Assembly: GCA_036172665.1 (NCBI GenBank)
Contig: CM069878.1
Span: forward strand, 23,859,501 to 23,923,500
Direction of reading: 5' to 3'
Origin: Prosopocoilus inquinatus
Taxonomy: Eukaryota; Arthropoda; Insecta; Coleoptera; Lucanidae
DNA: 64,000 bases
Shown: piece by piece, positions 34,833-48,000 of the stretch
How positions within the stretch are numbered: position 1 is the first letter of the stretch
How the letters are laid out: every line of letters starts with the position of its first letter
Position numbers and translations under genes: made by a program
Notes under the pieces: model-generated
The model's input: only the letters and a program-made list of their open reading frames with translations
Told to the model about the DNA's origin: nothing
Databases searched by the model: none

Positions 34833-34835
34833 TAA

Positions 34836-36240
34836 GGCTCAATTCTCACACGGGCAGTGCGTCATTTTAGTTCCTACGCTTTTGATACGATGGTTTTTCT
34901 TGTGTAAAATTTGTAAGAAACTGATAGAGACGTGTCGAATTTTTGTACAAAATATTTAATTTTATAATTAATACCTATCTGTTGAACAAATTGATGCTAA
35001 TGATGTAGACTCTATGTAATTTGTTAGAAATATAAAAAATAACACAATCTTCGAAAATATAAAATTGTTAATACAAAATTCGATAGTTCAACCTTTTTCC
35101 AAGAAGGAGAAAAGAAATTATTATTAAAAATAAAAGTAAACTATAATTACTTAAGTCATAAAACTTAAATTAAAAAATAGAACAATTCACTCAATATCTC
35201 TATCTATCTCTATATAAAATTTACTAATTTTGTTATGGATTTTTTTATATTCTGTACCATATTAGACTTTTCGAAACCATCGTCATTTTTTCTCAAAGTT
35301 TTTCTAAAAAAATATAAGCAAAACAATATCTTTTAATTAATTGATTTTTTTAATACATAATATGAATGTAAACAAACGAACATTTATACCTATTGTAAAA
35401 CAATATTTAATTTGTCATATTTACAACAGAACAGCTACGTATTCCAGATGTTTTTAACGATTGTTGAATTAACTGAGACAGAAATGAAATAAGATCAAAT
35501 AACTCAGTTATTTATGAAGGGCGAATAAGATAGATTGGAAATCGTCGTGCCTTTGAAAGAGGCTTGAAAGTAGGAATGTACACCTCGTAATTCAGAATGT
35601 TTTCCCGATATTTTCAGGGTGACAAGAACCTTTAAATAAGGTCGAACAACTAAGATTCTAATTTCAGGTATAAGACATATAACTGTGCATCATCACCATA
35701 CTTGTCAGAATATCTCTTTTTAAGGGGTAGTTTTGAAGGAAGACTTTCAGTATTTTATCCCTAACTTTTTATTTTTTCCAAACGTCATCAAAAATTTGGA
35801 AAGGAAATAATTTGTAGATTATTTGACACAAAATAGGTTTCCTTATTGCATTTCGATAAACCAAACCCAAAATGGTGAAGGAAAAAGTTTTTGTTCCTTT
35901 AAGTGCCCTTAATACTTTATTTATTTATTTTTAATTTTGTACTCATATTCTCAAAAAAATAAAAGTTTCATAACATTTTATTAGCAGTTTACCATGATTA
36001 CGACAACAATAAAAAACAAACTAACATTTTTAAATAATGTGTTGAAACTGATCTCAATTTGAAGATAAACTATAGCCTAATTGATCATAAAATTCCCGTT
36101 TGCCAATTGGTAATAGGATACCACCTAAAACAAGTTTTAAAATTTTCCATAACTCATGATAGCAATCGTTAGGAATACTACTGATTTCTTGAGAAATATT
36201 GTCTTGCAATGTTTAACTTACATCTATACTTGAATTGGCT
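34836..36240. other. No gene recognised
   Basis: AT-rich; no domain-bearing frames or clear repeats. Confidence 0.35.
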
Positions 36241-36274
36241 TCCGGTTGACACCGCGTCACTCGGGTTTCTTTTA

Positions 36275-36320
36275 CTGCCGATGTTTCGTTTTTAATTGCA
36301 GAAGAACTTCCTCAGGGCTG
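36275..36320 (-). ncRNA. Hammerhead-like motif C1
   Basis: Minus strand shows CTGAGGA, a hairpin region, GAAAC, ATC triplet, then GGCAG. GCC before the first box can pair with GGC after the triplet as a short helix I. Helix II pairing is weak (GTT/AAC), so activity is doubtful. Confidence 0.4.
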
Positions 36321-36399
36321 CTGCTACTGCTGATGGTCTTGCTGCTGTTCCTCGTTAGTCATCGGAAATAACGAACAGCACCACCTTCACCAGCAGATG

Positions 36400-36443
36400 C
36401 CCTGAGGAAGTTCTTCTGCAATGAAGAACCAAATGTCAGCAGT
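36400..36443 (+). ncRNA. Degenerate hammerhead-like motif C2 (inverted partner of C1)
   Basis: CTGAGGA and a good helix II (GTTCTTC/GAAGAAC) are kept, but the second box reads CAAA instead of GAAA. Likely inactive. Confidence 0.35.
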
Positions 36444-37180
36444 AGAAGAAATTCGAGTGATTTTTTTTGCACTACAGTGCTTCAAATTGTTGAAGTAAAA
36501 CTTTACAGTGACATTTCTAATAAATCATTATTTATTGCCATAGTATTAAACACCTGTTCTGGTCAAGGGAAATGACCTAGGCTAACTAGATATCAATAGC
36601 CTCTCGCATAACATTTTTAATTATTGCAGAGTCCATTACAATAATGACGAAGCAGCAAGAGAAAACAAATTTATTTAAAAGTCATATGACACAATGTTAA
36701 TTTTTATGAAAAATTTACATAAAATTGTTACAAAGTGACAGAGATAAATTAAATGTGAATGTTTATTGATTAATGCGATACAAATTTTGAAGCTGTCACT
36801 TTCAACAATTACATAAATATTCAGTTATAAGTAACTTGTTATTTTTACTTGAAATTTTTTGCCGTTTGAAAAGAAAATGGCTACGAAAAGAGATTAAGTG
36901 ATTTTAAAGTTCCGAACAATATTTCTCTTCACTATTTTGATCCAAAATTCAACAGAAAGCCCATATTTGCATATATTTAGTTATAGGTACATGCTATTCT
37001 GCTATGTCTGAAAAACGTATTAACACAGTGTATAAGTTCTCGCTATACAACAACGGCCTAAACGTACCAGCATCAAAAACACTTTATTTAATTTTTTATT
37101 ATGGAAGCACATTCTTGTTCGTTAAAAGTTATCCCAGAAAGTGTAATCGGTTGTGAAAATCAATATTAATGTTGATAATA

Positions 37181-37516
37181 CTTTTTAGAAAAATTTTGTG
37201 CAAATCGTTCTTGATTGCAGTGAAAACCTTGAGCAGCCTCTGTACAGCTGTTTCAGCCCTGCTTGGGGCTTCTTCAGCAGAGACGTAGCTCGACATTCCC
37301 ACTGCAAACAAAAACGACTTGTCCAATTTATTCGCAATTGCGATGTAAGGGTGATGAACAGATAAAATAGCGACATCTTACTATCGCTTTTTGACCTGAT
37401 ATTGCAGTAGGATAGACAAATTGAAGAGGGATTTGCTCCTAACAATTCCGCTTCAATTTGTCTATCCTACTGCAATGTCAGGTCAAAAAGCGATAGTAAG
37501 ATGTCGCTATTTTATC
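37181..37516 (-). mobile_element. Hammerhead-bearing element, family A, single unit with inverted tail
   Basis: 336 bp bounded by 11-bp duplications TGTTGATAATA (37170-37180, 37517-37527). Read on the minus strand it starts with an inverted tail (arms 37451-37520 and 37357-37426, ~70 bp each) followed by one unit carrying an intact hammerhead and ending in GCACAAAATTTTTCTAAAA. This mirrors the architecture of the tandem element at 5401. Confidence 0.8.
37238..37282 (-). ncRNA. Type I hammerhead ribozyme A4, intact core
   Basis: Minus strand: CTCTG, CTGAAGA, helix II AGCCCC...GGGCT, GAAA, CAGCTGTA, CAGAG. Five-base helix I and a self-complementary helix III are present. The cleavage triplet is GTA, allowed under the NUH rule. 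Confidence 0.75.
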
Positions 37517-37668
37517 TGTTGATAATATTATTATTCACTTTGCCAAAAAAATCTAGGAATATAATTTTGTACCGATTTTGTGATAATTTTTTGCAATTAT
37601 TTTGAATTTTTTCATTAAATGTTTATTTAAAACTGTAGAACCATTTAAAATTTAAACCTATTTTCAAG

Positions 37669-38097
37669 GTGTTGAACCTTATACATGCTGAAGTATGGTT
37701 GAAAGCACAACTATCCACATTTTCTAAAACAATCGGTACACTTTATTTAAATTTATTCCTCGCTGTTTTTGCCTTTATTCTATTTTTTTCGTTTGGTAAG
37801 AGTAAGTTCCAAAAGGTGCAATTTTTATTGAGCAACTGGAATTTTTCTTTGTGCGAAAACGATATTTACAAAAAGAAAACCGATCTAGTTTTGATCAATT
37901 TACTTTTGAAAACAAATGTTCCTCTTGGTATTTTTAAATTCGTTAAGAAACAAATAGAAGATCTTTTGAGAATTAATGGTATCAAAAATGGGATGAAAAT
38001 TTCAAACAAATACGTGTTCACATTAAGTGGTTTTTTATTAAAAATATACATCTCTCTATACATATTTTTTACATTTTATCTCATAAAACATATATAA
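37669..38097 (+). CDS. Unrecognised hydrophobic frame, possibly a chemoreceptor C-terminal fragment
   Basis: A 142-codon frame, unusually long for this AT-rich stretch. It has one clear hydrophobic segment (~residues 25-44) and a C-terminal hydrophobic end. The order SNW...YKKKTDLVLINLLLKTNVPL and a closing FTLSGFLLKIYISLYIFFTFYL loosely resembles the last exons of insect odorant receptors (7tm_6), but an extra ~20 lysine-rich residues lie between them and no upstream exon was found. It could equally be chance or a decayed gene. Confidence 0.2.
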   Translation: MLNLIHAEVWLKAQLSTFSKTIGTLYLNLFLAVFAFILFFSFGKSKFQKVQFLLSNWNFSLCENDIYKKKTDLVLINLLLKTNVPLGIFKFVKKQIEDLLRINGIKNGMKISNKYVFTLSGFLLKIYISLYIFFTFYLIKHI

Positions 38098-38594
38098 ATA
38101 AGTCATAAAAATATAAATAGGTACAAATTAAACGTTCATTTTAATATAACAAACTCGAAGAAGAAGTTTGTTCTATTAAAACAGTTCAAGCACTTATAGC
38201 ACCACAAAAAATCACAATAATATTTACATTCGGATGAACCGTTGACATTGCTCTGTCGTCATACTCAAATTGCACTTAAACCTATGGCCTTAGACGATAC
38301 AACAAATCTGTGACTACTTCTTACGAAATAATGTTTTGTACCACCTCTACAAATCTATTCATTTAATACGTTCAGTTAACTTGAACAAAATAATTTAAGC
38401 GAAGGAAGGAAGCGAGAAAGAAGTCTTCGGTGTTTGCGCGGGGAAATAGGACACAGGATGGGTATCTAAACTTTGCGCTAATAAATCTATGTATGTCATT
38501 ACTGGTAACTAAGGTGTGTCTTCATGCAAGACCTAAAATTAGAGAACTGATTTTAGAACCGATTAATTTGAGTAAATAAAATAATTCCATACCG

Positions 38595-39009
38595 TTAGTA
38601 CGTGTAACCCGATTCAGGGCTGAATCCTGGTCTCCTAGCTCCTGCAGAAGGTGATCCTGGGAAACCTGCGCCCGGAAATCCGCCGCCACTCCCAGCACCA
38701 CCTGCACCTCCAGCTCCTCCATCTCCGCCTGGATATCCACCACCACCACCACCACCACCGCCTGCGGCTTCTTCAGCTGCGTTCTGCTCCAGAGACCTAA
38801 GGATTTCTTCTGGAATTGGAGGTGGCGTTGGTAAATGAGCTCCCTGAGGTACAAATCCGTTTTCATCGGCGGTATATGTCAACTGTATCTGTTGACCATC
38901 GGGGGCGGTATACGAAAATGAACCACTAACTGATTCAGCTTCAGCATCTGAACCGGCGTTTTTAAGTTGGCCTTGTTCTTCAGCTTTAATGCCATTACCA
39001 GTTTCATAG
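38595..39009 (-). CDS. Exon 4 of the RR-1 cuticular protein gene
   Basis: Begins after TTTTCAG at 39010 and ends at TAA 38597-38595. It encodes most of the chitin-binding region from YETGNG onward and the Gly-rich tail ([27 protein letters not shown]). The open frame running on to 39173 is intron read-through. An AATAAA on the minus strand near 38032-38038 is a possible but distant poly(A) signal. Confidence 0.93.
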
Positions 39010-42000
39010 CTGAAAATAGAATTTATTAGTATTGGTAAACAGAAAGCGTCACTTAATTTTTTATATAGGTCCTCTGGCACTGTTTTGGGATTGGAACGTA
39101 CAAACTTTATTACGTTAAAACCATTTTCATGAAAGAATTCTCTAGATTCGTCAAAAAAAATGAAAACTTCCAAATTTTTCTTTTATCCTGACAGGGTAAC
39201 TCCCTCCAGGCGCCATATGAATAATTATTTTATAAAACATGAATTTTGCAATTAGGTATTACAACTGAATGGATTTTAATAATTCAAGAGTTATGTTTAG
39301 ATAGAATTCAAACAAAACGTTTTCAAAATGGAATGGAAAATATAATATTTTTCAAGAAACAACAAAAGTAAAATGCTGTTACTTCATTTGTAAAGCTCAA
39401 TAAACTTGAACAGAATTTCCCTGCATTAAATTAAAACTTAATTCTTTGAAGGAGACAAAAGATTAATTTCTAATTTCTTCTCCGTACGTACGCGCTTTTG
39501 TTCTCTTCCAATAATTAAAAAAAAAATAACTATTACGCCATGGCCATCAACCGAATTGGAAATTGTGAAACCACCGAATAGCCTAGCATAAATCTTTTTC
39601 ATCAAGGATTAGGTAACGTAATAACGGAGGAATTTGCAATTTTTTGAAATAAGGTCACGTGTTTCGATTTGCAATATTCTGCTATCAATTTAAATCTAAA
39701 GAAAACAACAATACTTTAGGAATAAATACATTATGTAAATATGTGAAAGTATTTTAATATTACCTACTTACATTACAAACATAAGGTGTAGGACTTACCT
39801 AAATCTGTAGCTACCGTCCCCGTAATTTTCATTTTCGTACTTCAAAATGGGTATTTGTGGGCCTGAAGGTCCGCCGGCGCCACCAGGGCGACCTCCTCCG
39901 CCACCTGGACCACCAGCGCCTCCAGGAAAACCAGGACCTCCAGCACCTCCAGGAAAGCCAGGACCTCCAGCACCTCCAGGAAAGCCAGGACCTCCAGCAC
40001 CTCCAGGAAAGCCAGGACCTCCAGCTCCTCCAGGTCCACCCGGAGCTCCGTAAGTGCCGCCCGGTCGACGACCACCACCGCCACCGCCACCGCCACCACC
40101 TGTAAAATTTGTTTGTGAAAATAACCATCCAACCGTTTTTTTAATGTCTTTTTCACCAGTGGTTCTCAGACACTCATTCGAAGTTCTGTTCCGACATTAG
40201 TTGCATAAGTTTTTTTTAAGGGGACTTTCACTTTTGCATGTAATGTTGTGCTTAAAGGATTTACGATCGTGTTTGTTGCGTTTGAAACCATAATTACAAT
40301 TTAATTTACCGTCTACAAAAGAACATGAAAATCGATCTGCATCTACATTAAATATGATAAATACAAATATACCATTCACTCATTAAAATTAATTATACAT
40401 TACGAGGGTAATAATAAATATTTTAGTACAGATTCTTCTTCCTAAAATTATTTTCTTTCTAACTAAAAGTTTTATTTACATAATGAGTAGTTTAAACAGC
40501 GACGTCCTACGAACACTGTAAAATTGCAATTAACATTCTACGTTTCGCTATCGCTCGACAGCTTCGTCAGGAGTGAAAAAATATTTTTTTTTAAAACTAT
40601 TTTCTTACATATTTCATTGAATAAGAGTTGACTTCAGTTAAAAGCTTTACAGTCCTAAATATTTTTGATAATTTTTGACATACGGGTTCTTGAATTAAAC
40701 TAAGGTTATACAAACACTAAACACTATGAGAACAATTGGTGCGAATAAGTGAACATTGAAATTTACGAAGTACTAACTGCGGCGTGGCATTACGTTCTAA
40801 ATATGGAAAAGCCCTGCACAGAGCTAGAGCGTACAAAGGCCTGTTCCCTCTCTTTACGCGTTACGTGCCTATATCGCTTGCTATTTAATCCAATTCCTAT
40901 GTTCTCTCTTTAAAACAACGACCGATATAAGAATAAAATTAGTTTGTAATATGTCAAAATTATATCGAAGAAATGTGAACGAAGAAAACAAATTTCCGTC
41001 TTTTGTGAAACAAAAATTAAAAACATTAACTCTCTTAACTGAAAAATCTGTATGCCCAGATCAAATTTAAAATAAGCCCTTAGCCGTTTAGCAATTAATT
41101 TGCTAAATCGTTCTTAGAATAAATAAGCTTTTTATTTCTATATTATTTTATAGCTACGATTGATTTCCTTTAATAAATAAATAATTTGAAGGCCAAGTGC
41201 TTTTTCAAGTGAAAATTCGTTGAAACCAAAGCAACTTATTTAGTAAGTAAATTAAAGAAGAGTCTAAAAAAATTTTTAAGTGCATTACTTTCCAACATTA
41301 TTATCGTTTTTGGCAAAACAAATTTAAGAACTGTCATTGGAACACACGAGAACTTTTTCTAAAACTGTTATTTTCTTAACAAAACAAAATCATCTAATCT
41401 TATTTCATGTATTAAACATGTATTACAACAAATCTTTTTCCAAATAAAATTTAGTGAAACAAAAGAAAAATAAAGAGAAACTCAAAGCAAAAAATTCAGC
41501 ATTGTTAACTGTTCAAATGGAATAACATTTAAATTCATAAAAATTTCTGACGATTTTTTTATGTATTCGCAATCAGACAATCATAATAGAAATAATTTCC
41601 TTGAATCTGTCAACCTAAAAGTAATTATGAGTTACATTCGTCAATTGTAAACTCATGTACTATCGCTTACTTCTTCTTAGATTTGATAATAAACAAAATA
41701 TAAGTCCATATACAATACTTTTTCAAAACCGAAATTTAATATTACTCTCTGTTCAAAATTAAAATAGAGAAATTTGCAATTTTATTAGAACCTAGAATAT
41801 AAATCAGTTCAATATTAGTGTATAAACCTTCATTATATGTACTGTACCAGTAATATACCATTTAGTCAAGTTTTTTTTTTAATTAAAAAAATTAATATTT
41901 CGAAAACCCTTGACTATTGGATTTGGGTTTATTAGATTTTTTTCTTGTTTTGTACTGTATTACGTGCCAAAGTGTGTTAAGTATTTTTTTTTTATTAGCA

Positions 42001-45000
42001 CCCTGCATAAAGAACTTTCTTAAATATTACTTTCATAGTCTCCAAAATGTTCTCCGACGTCTTAGATGCAATTGTTTTAATGTAACGTAAAATTTTGCAA
42101 AGTTTTCCGTACCTTTTTAAATGTTCTCATGAATGAGATTAATTTAATAAAGCTACTTCTGCGTCATACGTTTTAATTTAAAAATTTTAATATTGTATTT
42201 CTTCTCAAAGAAAGTTGAATCTCAATTTAATAAATTTAACTCAATTTAGGAAAAAAAATATGTAAAATTTGAAATAATTCTAAATAAAACGAAGTTTTCA
42301 ACACGGCACAAATGAATATAATAATATAATGAAAGTAAACTAATTAAAAAATATACAGTGTGTCCCAGGAATACTGTCACAAAAGATGTGGTGAACCAAG
42401 AAATTTTGAATTTTGTTTTGGGATTGTAAGAACAAGTTCTTCTGCGTGTAGAGAATTTTAAGAATATTTTCAGTTTCGAGAAACAAGTCGACCTTGACAG
42501 TGAAGCAAACTTTTCTTTTCTATTAGAGTACCCATTTTGTAAGTAAGGATGATATATTATACACAGTGTGTTCCAGGATTAATGTTACCAAAAAATTTTG
42601 AATTTTGTTTTGAGATTGTAAGCTCAAGTTCTGTGTGAAGAGAATTTTCAGAATATTTTCAGTTTCGAGAAACTAGTTGACTTGACAGTGAAGAAAAAGC
42701 TATTTTCTTTTTTGTTAAAGTATCCGTTTTGTTAATGACATTGCAAAATATTACCTACTAAGAACAGAATGAGAAATTACGGCCCTATACAAAATTTCAG
42801 GATAATCTACCTATTTTAATTAAGCAGCCATCTTTTAGATTGTAAACAAAATAAATTATAATGGTTCACAAATTAAATTTACTAAACGTAATGACGATAT
42901 TTAGCATTAACTTAATCCCACTTAAAGTAAAATTCAAATTTTTTTAACCCATCATACTTAACATCAATCCGGGGATACCCTGTATTTTCGAAATTTTTAA
43001 TGGCTCCACTCAGCCACACTCACAATCAGTTGAATCAGTGTACGCTCATCTCATCCCACCTTCACGTAATAATAAAAAATTTAAATACGTATGTACAGCC
43101 ACTAAAAAATACTAAAAGTTTGTGACTGTATGATTCTTTACGAAAAAAATTAATGATCCCATTGACGCATTTTTAATGTCCTTCGTGATCTTAAAACTGC
43201 CTCCTCGTACACTTTGCAAGCTTCTCTTTTCAATTCACATACGAAGAATCTCATTTACAGGAAACACAATAATTTACGACTTTGGTTAACTGCTGCTCCT
43301 CAAGCCATGTTGCGTTCTTGTTATGTATTTAGGATTCTTCGTTCTCTTGTAACCTATCACGACAAGCCGGAATATTGCAGGTACGCTCTGATTTATGTCA
43401 ACAATGATAAGTACATAACAATGAAATAGTTTAAAGGTAAAAAAAAGAAGTAACTTACCACCTCCGGGTCTACTGGGTCCGAAAGGTGCCGGAAGACCAG
43501 CTCCCCCTGCTCCCGGAGCGCCTGCCGGAGGAAGGTAGGTGTTGTCCAATCTCGCCGCGTAGCATATACTAAATAACGATATCACCACTAACTGTAAGAA
43601 GAAGAAGAAGAAAAGAAGATAGCTACAGGTTTTCTTCACATACGTGTAATTTTTATCTCAAAGCAATAAATCTTGCACAAAGGATTTCGAGGAATGTAAA
43701 TTGGGGAGCAATAAAGGTGCTGTTACGTAAATCGACGGTTTAAGAATTTCACTTCTTTTAATTAATTAAATGAAAGATAAGTGGATGCTGCGGTGAATGC
43801 TTTATTGTTTTGGAATTATGCAAAGCCATGCAAATTTAAATCGCAGGCGCAATTAATGTTTTCAATATTATAAATAGTAAACTTGGATTGTGAAACTGTA
43901 ATTTTGCCAAATTGATAAGTGCGTACTTTGTTACGAGAAATAAACAAAGTTAAGAACATTTGTCAAGGTTTTCTTATTGAAATTTGAGATAGTTCATCCG
44001 TCCAAAATTAGAATAGAACAATCATAATTGAAATAAAAAAAATTATTTAAAGTTGATTTTTCAAAAATGATCCAGTAGTGAAAGCAGACCAGACAAAATT
44101 GTTTTTCCTAATTTATTTTTTTTTCAGTTTTATTTAAATAAATTAAAATATTTAACAGTGTGAACTTAAAAAGATTCAGCAACAGAAAATGGAGAAGAAC
44201 CAAAGCTACAAGTCCAGCAAACCTCATCAAGAAATAGATGCTTACTAGCATTCACAGGGTGTTACAGAAAATGTAAGAGACGTTTTCAAAAGTCAAAAGA
44301 AAAGTTTTTTCGCAGAGCTTTATTCCTCAAAATTTAGTTTAAAATCGCAACTGCTTAATAAAATTCTTACCGCGCAGATGCGAGTACATGCTGCCAAGAT
44401 GCTACGGAATACAGCAAATAAAAAAAAAATGCTTCAACTTTGTCAATTCTAAACAGATTAAATTTTTCTCTTTTTTACTCAAACGTCATAGCTTGTCAGT
44501 ATCTACGTTTGTAGCAACACAGGTTTCAGGGGAAGCGGGATAAGGGTACTAACACTGCAGGAAGAAACGAAGCAAACGACTAAAAGAGAAGAGAAAGAGG
44601 ACGGTTAAGGGTAATGATAAAATAGTTATGGCTAGTTTGGTTAACAGAAAACATCGGGGGTTGATTTATTTTTTTATGTTTACCTTTCTGCGTAATTTGG
44701 TTTGTTTCGAAAAAGTGAAAGAAGATCAGAAAACTTCTACAACCAGCAGAGAAAAACATGTTGAGGGCAAGTTAGAAAAAGTTAAAGTAAAGGAATTGGA
44801 AAGACAACGAACAAAAACAGGATGATAGGCCTAACATGGAAACGAACGAACTAAGCTACTTAAAAGAAGAGTGGTAGAAGGGGAGAGAAATGAAGGAGAT
44901 CAAAAGGGATGAACTCAGCTTCCTAAGAAGTTTTTGCACCAACTAAAAGACTGAAGATCTATGCAAGGAAATAAATGGGATACGAGAATATATGGCTGTT

Positions 45001-48000
45001 ATTTCGAACGCACTTTCAGAAGGTCCTAAGATAGTTTCTTAACAAAACCTACTTCTTTCGTACCTTCTTTGTAATATTGACTTTGATTATTATATTAGTT
45101 ATAAGAAATAAAGTTATACTTTATTTCTTTTTTCAACAAAATATGAACACCGACATTTTTTGTATTTTCCCTGCGAATTAAATCCTTCATTCTAATATTT
45201 AAAATGTACCAAAATGCCAATTACATACATATTTTTGTCGTTCTCATACATATCTTTACATTTTATTAATGATTTTTTTATCAATCACTAAGGAGATAGA
45301 TTGGCATTGTTACACAATAGAGCACCAAAATGAATTGGAATCTCTTTTATGAAGTGTCTAACGTAGCTGCTTGAATTAAACTTTGCATAAATCGAATAAG
45401 GGTACGAATATACCGAAAATTCCTCACTGTTCACCCTCGATGTTTAGGTCGCGCTCGATACCACGATATCACCTCGATGTAAAATAAACGTAGTTTTAAA
45501 TAGAACCGTGCATATGAAGATGAATAGTAGCGCGCATCTTCGACATGCACGATTTAATTTATATCTATGCGTTTGTTTTATATGTAGCTATCGACTGCGA
45601 CCTAAACATTGAGAGTGAATAATGAGGCATCTTTGGCATGTTCGTACTCTTAGTCTGTCTTGAGATGCATAATAATTCCTTCAACCTTAAAGGCAAGTGG
45701 CCACTGCGAGCGAAGCTAAGCGAAACTAAGTTTTGCTCCAATCTAATCTTATTAAACATTCGTTAGCCAAACTTCGCTTCGCTTAGCTTTTAGTACCGCG
45801 TCTACGTAAGATTACGTAGAAACTAATTTTCAAAAAAACTTAGTTTCGCTCTGCTTAGCTTAGCTTAGCTTCACCCGCAGTGGCCGCCCGGCTTAAAGGC
45901 GATGGACCACTGCACGCGAAGCGAAGCTAAGCTCAGCGAAACCAAGTTTTTTGAAAATTAGCTCTAATGTAATCTTACGTAGATGCGGAAACTAAAGCCC
46001 ATTTCCACGAACGAACTGTTCACGTCCCACTATTGAGTAGGACGAGAAGTTATAATAGTTTTTTCTAAGTGTGCGTACAAAAATTATTACATATTTTATA
46101 ATAAAATTATAAATAATTAAGTTTGAAAGAGTAGGTTATAATACAGAAAGTTTAAACTCTCAGCTAGGATTTATAAAATTTAAATAAGTTTAATTCCAAA
46201 CGGTCGAAAACTTCCTGGTGCGTACTAGACAGAAACACTGAAGAAGGTCTAAAAAAATTGAATAGCGTGTCGAAAGAAAAATAAACCGCAAATTAGAATT
46301 CTTATAGAACCTAACAATTTTAAAGCGATCGCTATGAACTATGAAAGTAATATAATTTATGCAGACATCGATAGAATGGAATGTTAATCCACGATCGAAC
46401 ACTTCCTCGATGAAGCCAACGCTTTTTCACGACAATTTTTCCATTCCACATGTTATCATCACAGCTCCTTCTTACCGTTTACGTAACACTCAATATACTG
46501 CAATCACTATGTATGGGAAAATGAGGTTAACGCGCAAATCTCCCTTTCGAAGAAGCCACAAAATAAGTACATTGTGAACGCGAAAGAACAATTTTTCCGC
46601 TTACCAAAGCGCACCTTTAAATGAAAGCGTTACGCAAGTTTACGTTACGCCGAGCATAATTTAGTTCATTCATAAACGTAATTTTCTGCTCCAGTTTAGT
46701 TGTAATGAACCAATCGAGACGACCTTGCCCGAGTTGCTCAAATGCCCTTGATCGACATTAAGCTCGTCCGTGCTATTGAAGTGAATGATCGAAGTGAAAG
46801 CTTGTTGCTTAATGACTTCCTGCTTGATTTTCTTGTTTGTTTACGTAATTTCTTGCACCTATAAATCATTCTTTCTGTAATCCCAGTAATCACTCAATGT
46901 CGTTCCAAATGTTATTTTTATAAAAAAAGGAATAGTTTAAGATTACTGAAAAAGACGCTAAACAGTATCATCCAAACCCCTTGAGCAAGCACTTTTATAT
47001 ATTTATGCATAGAATGCAAAAAAATAAAAAACAACCAAAAAAATTGAAAGGAAAGCTGATAAAATTTCCTTTCATTTTTCGGATGGGTCTCGTTACATAA
47101 AAGCCAGGAAATTCAAGCTTGGAAAGCAAAAACGCTTACTGCACAAAAGAAAGTTTCCCATACGTACCACAATTATTACCGCGTCTTAATAACAAAATTA
47201 TGCAACCTAAAATTTAACCGTGTAGAGAACCCAGCGACTGGATCATCAAAGAAATTTATACATACTCTCGAAATTGCATTACATACATTTACTGTTATTC
47301 CAGTAAATTAGTTCGTTAATTTAGTCTCTTCGTTACAAGAACGTTGCGAAACACCGGAGCCGGACTTACACAACGCAATCATAAATTGGAGGACAAAGTA
47401 ATTCTGCAAGAAGGAACTTCTCCTTCTAAGTAAGAAGAACTTGTGTCATCTCATAAACATCGAGGAATGGAATGGAAATGAATATAAATGGATGCAAACG
47501 TTTGAAGATAAGTGGCACATGTCATCAAAGGTGGCGTGGTATTAATTTCCTTGCGAAATCAAAAATGTTTAAAGGCCGTCGGCAAAGAAGTAATCAAGAA
47601 AACTTGTGTACCTAAAAGGATCTCAAGAAAATACTGCAATATTCTAACACCTGCGAGTTTTAAGCTTGGCTTATATTCATCTCTTTCGTGCTGATCTGTT
47701 TTGGTGTGTCACCAAGAATTACGAAATTCAAGAAGGTTTGATTTAGACGAAAATATCAACTCATATCTTCTCAGTTGAACCTCCAGTGGACGTGATACGT
47801 TCAAGATCTTTTTTGCCTAAGCAGTTAATTTTTTTATCATGTTTCTCCCTTTAGCATCAAAGAACATCGTACAAATAATGAAAAATCCAAGAAGTCGACA
47901 GACAAAATAAACAAGCAAGAAAATAATGAAACAAGGGTTAAAATATTGTGAATGGGGTCACTTTAAGTTTGAAACCAAAAAAAGAAACACACTCACTAAG

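Larger units (their letters stand above)
36250..36460. repeat. Inverted pair of hammerhead-like units, family C (Penelope-like end fragment)
   Basis: TGCAGAAGAACTTCCTCAGGGC (about 36298-36319, 22 bases counted across a split) is mirrored at 36400-36421. The outer sequences are also homologous (minus strand CGAAACATCGGCAGTAAAAG against plus strand CCAAATGTCAGCAGTAGAAG, then a shared CGAGTGA). The unit resembles the conserved hammerhead-containing ends of Penelope-like retroelements. No coding part is visible. Confidence 0.5.

Noticed and set aside
39010..39173. N-terminal extension of the minus-strand frame that contains the RR-1 region
   Set aside because: It is intron: TTTTCAG directly precedes YETGNG and the previous exon joins in phase.
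39847..40053. Collagen-like 68-codon frame on the plus strand ([10 protein letters not shown] repeats)
   Set aside because: It is the antisense reading of the [15 protein letters not shown] exon 3; splice sites and the RR-1 continuation support the minus strand.
43592..43639. GTG-initiated upstream extension of cuticle exon 2 (FFFFF run)
   Set aside because: It is the polypyrimidine tract of a 3' splice site; no ATG, and phase-0 first exons with promoters exist upstream.
44366..44390. Candidate first exon with ATG and GTAAG donor near 44370
   Set aside because: Its length gives the wrong phase for exon 2, and there is no TATA/initiator arrangement.
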